This document shows, piece after piece, positions 5,609 to 7,116 of a DNA stretch of 7,116 bases (position 1 is the first letter of the stretch; each line of letters starts with the position of its first letter). A program made the translations under genes and the position numbers. The notes below the pieces were generated by a model. The model did not search any database. It had not been told where the DNA came from and worked only from the letters and a program-made list of their open reading frames with translations. Origin of the DNA: an uncultured Frankineae bacterium (lineage in GTDB: Bacteria; Actinomycetota; Actinomycetes; Mycobacteriales; SCTD01); contig CADCUE010000273.1 of assembly GCA_902805805.1 (NCBI GenBank), forward strand, positions 1 through 7,116, written 5' to 3'.

Positions 5609-6971
5609 CCGGACGCGCACCGCGCCCTTGCCGGCACCCCCGGTCCACCAGCGACGTCGGCGGCGCAGCGCGGAGGCCGTCGCCGTCGCCGCCGCCGGGC
5701 TGCTGCTCGTGGTGGCGTTCGCGGCGGAGCCGCTCGGCTGGTGGGGCGGCGACGTGCACCAGTGGCTGCCTCCGCTCAGTGCGCACTTCGACCCGGCCCT
5801 CGGACCGGGACTGCCGATGGCGGTCGCCGTGGCGTACGCGGTGGTCCGCTGGGGTCCGTCCCGGGCGCAGAGCCTGCGGTGGCGCAACCTGCTCCTGCTG
5901 ACCTGGGCCTCCGGTCTGCTGTGGGGCTCCGGGCTGGCCCTGCTGCGCGGCTGGAGCGGCGGCATCGTCGCACCGCTCAGCAACGACGACGAGTCGCTCG
6001 TCGACGTCCCGCGCGTCGACGACGTCTGGGAGACCCTGCGCGTCTACACCGACCGCATCCTGCTCACCGCCCCCGACCACTGGACGACGTACGAGTCCGG
6101 GCACCCGCCGCTGCCCTTGCTGTTCTACGTCCTGCTCGACCGGATCGGCCTCGGCGGACCCGGTCCCGGTGGCGTGGTGGCCGCGCTGATCGGCTCCACG
6201 GGCGTCGTCGCCGTGCTGGTCACCCTGCGTGCCCTGGGGGACGAGCGCCGGGCGCGCGCCGCGGCCCCGTTCCTCGCCCTCACCCCGCTGGTCATCTGGA
6301 TCGTCGTGTCCACCGACGCGGTCATCCTGGCGGTGACCGCCTGGGGGATCGCCCTGCTCGCCCTCGCGTCGACCGCACGGGGGCCGGGACGCCGCCTGCC
6401 GCTGTCGCTGGCCGCGGGCTCCGTGCTCGGCGCGGGGCTGTTCCTGTCGTACGGCATGGTCCTCATGGCACCGGTCGCCGTCGGCGTGCTGCTCGCCGCC
6501 CGCACCTGGCGGCCGCTCGTGCCGGCCGTCGTCGCTGCCCTCGGCGTCGTCGCGGCGTTCGCGGCGGCCGGCTTCTGGTGGCTCGAGGGTCTGCAGGTCC
6601 TCGAGGTCCGCTACTACCAGGGCAAGGGCCGGCTGCGGCAGTACTCGTACTGGGTCTGGGCGGACCTCGTCGTCGCCGCGTTCGCCGTCGGACCCGCCGT
6701 CGTCGCCGGCCTCGGGAGGACGGCAGCCGCGGCGCGTCGGTGGCGGCACGCCCCGCCGACGGTCCTGCTGGCCGGCGGCGCAGTGGTGGCGATCCTCGCC
6801 GCCACGACCTCCGGCCTGTCCAAGTCGGAGGTGGAGCGCATCTGGCTGCCGTTCATGCTGTGGCTCGTCCCGCTCACGGCGATGCTGCCTGCCGGCCACC
6901 AGCGCCGCTGGCTGATCGCCTCGGCCGGCTGGGCCCTGGCGGTCGGCGTGGTCTTCCGGACGACCTGGTGA
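5601..6971 (+). CDS. Polytopic membrane protein, probable GT-C-type glycosyltransferase
   Basis: A 456-residue integral membrane protein with about ten hydrophobic segments. They lie near residues 24-42, 71-83, 96-117, 170-180, 188-208, 222-256, 268-300, 306-327, 352-371, 386-402 and 415-450. The N-terminus has a basic stretch (18-22, QRRRRR) before the first helix. The first long extracytoplasmic loop (119-168) is acidic (NDDESLVDVPRVDD) and ends in 'TYESGHPPLPLLFYVLLDR', the H-P-P element common in actinobacterial GT-C proteins. Late in the protein is 'SKSEVERIWLPFMLWLVP' (407-424), typical of the same group. Such enzymes transfer sugars from a polyprenyl-phosphate donor on the outer face of the membrane. 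The GT2 and DUF2064 neighbours fit a role in making that donor or acceptor. Membrane topology and family flavour are well supported; substrate and activity are inference. Confidence 0.78.
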   Translation: MPDRTRTAPLPAPPVHQRRRRRSAEAVAVAAAGLLLVVAFAAEPLGWWGGDVHQWLPPLSAHFDPALGPGLPMAVAVAYAVVRWGPSRAQSLRWRNLLLLTWASGLLWGSGLALLRGWSGGIVAPLSNDDESLVDVPRVDDVWETLRVYTDRILLTAPDHWTTYESGHPPLPLLFYVLLDRIGLGGPGPGGVVAALIGSTGVVAVLVTLRALGDERRARAAAPFLALTPLVIWIVVSTDAVILAVTAWGIALLALASTARGPGRRLPLSLAAGSVLGAGLFLSYGMVLMAPVAVGVLLAARTWRPLVPAVVAALGVVAAFAAAGFWWLEGLQVLEVRYYQGKGRLRQYSYWVWADLVVAAFAVGPAVVAGLGRTAAAARRWRHAPPTVLLAGGAVVAILAATTSGLSKSEVERIWLPFMLWLVPLTAMLPAGHQRRWLIASAGWALAVGVVFRTTW

Positions 6972-7033
6972 CCCCGCCGTCGGGCCTGCCCGAGCCGACG
7001 CCGCCGTCTGCCCGCCCAGCAGGACGCTCACCG

Positions 7034-7054
7034 ATGCGGTGTCATCGACCGCAT
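7034..7054 (+). other. Perfect 7-bp inverted repeat after the operon
   Basis: ATGCGGT at 7034-7040 and ACCGCAT at 7048-7054 are exact reverse complements, with loop GTCATCG. No T-run follows. It starts 62 nt after the last operon stop and could be a weak terminator, an operator, or chance. Its first three bases also form a candidate start codon for the gene at the window end. Confidence 0.35.
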
Positions 7055-7077
7055 GCTGACCCGCCGCCCGCTCCGGA

Positions 7078-7102
7078 CACCGACCACGGTGGGCCGTCGG
7101 TG
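7078..7102 (+). other. 7-bp inverted repeat at the right end
   Basis: CACCGAC at 7078-7084 pairs exactly with GTCGGTG at 7096-7102 across an 11-nt loop. The second arm contains the GTG at 7100, a possible start codon, so the hairpin could mask translation initiation. Inverted repeats of this size are common in DNA this GC-rich. Confidence 0.2.
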
Positions 7103-7116
7103 AGCCGGGTCCTCGT
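7100..7116 (+). CDS. Start of a further + strand gene (partial)
   Basis: GTG at 7100 opens a frame reading MSRVL before the window ends. A purine stretch GGTGGG at 7088-7093 lies 6 nt upstream. The same frame is open back to an ATG at 7034, an alternative start. Such an opening (MSRVL followed by GT) is typical of NAD(P)-binding Rossmann proteins such as nucleotide-sugar epimerases, which would suit the context, but five residues do not establish a family. Confidence 0.4.

Noticed and set aside
4042..5637. Long minus-strand open frame (531 codons)
   Set aside because: Antisense to permease, GT2 and DUF2064 genes with clear motifs; its own product is low-complexity Ser/Arg/Ala-rich.
5265..7031. 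Long minus-strand open frame (588 codons)
   Set aside because: It lies opposite the DUF2064 and membrane protein genes. Its translation is Gln/Arg/Gly/Asp-rich, with no recognisable domain, as expected for antisense of GC-rich coding DNA.
1..7116. CRISPR arrays, insertion sequences, integrase sites or phage genes
   Set aside because: No regularly spaced repeats, transposase motifs or terminal repeats were seen; composition and codon use look uniform along the window.

Overview
The window is very GC-rich, and almost every codon in the genes ends in G or C. Several starts are GTG and most genes overlap end to start. This points to a high-GC actinomycete (Actinomycetota). I cannot name the genus from the sequence. 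All convincing genes lie on the + strand. The many long minus-strand reading frames are GC-driven shadows.

Layout: (1) 3-38, the probable last codons of an upstream gene. (2) 140-718, a four-helix DoxX-family membrane protein. (3) 801-4282, a complete PhnCDE-type ABC importer: a lipoprotein binding protein, an ATPase and two different permeases. The binding protein looks most like the subfamily annotated as 'putative selenate ABC transporter substrate-binding protein', not classical phosphonate PhnD. (4) 4282-6971, three carbohydrate-type genes: a GT-A family 2 glycosyltransferase, a DUF2064 (TIGR04282-like) nucleotidyltransferase-fold protein, and a polytopic GT-C-like membrane protein. (5) 6972-7116, a short region with two small hairpins and the likely start of another + strand gene.

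The seven genes from 801 to 6971 form one tightly packed operon: overlaps of 4, 4, 1, 17 and 8 nt, and one 10-nt gap. The DoxX gene sits 82 nt upstream and may be co-transcribed. Layout alone suggests a unit that imports a small oxyanion or organo-oxyanion and makes or exports a glycosylated, possibly lipid-linked, product. The most interesting inference is that a GT2 plus DUF2064 pair resembles the two glycosyltransferases annotated with arsenosugar biosynthesis, while the transporter resembles a selenate-type importer. The substrate and the product are not shown by the sequence.
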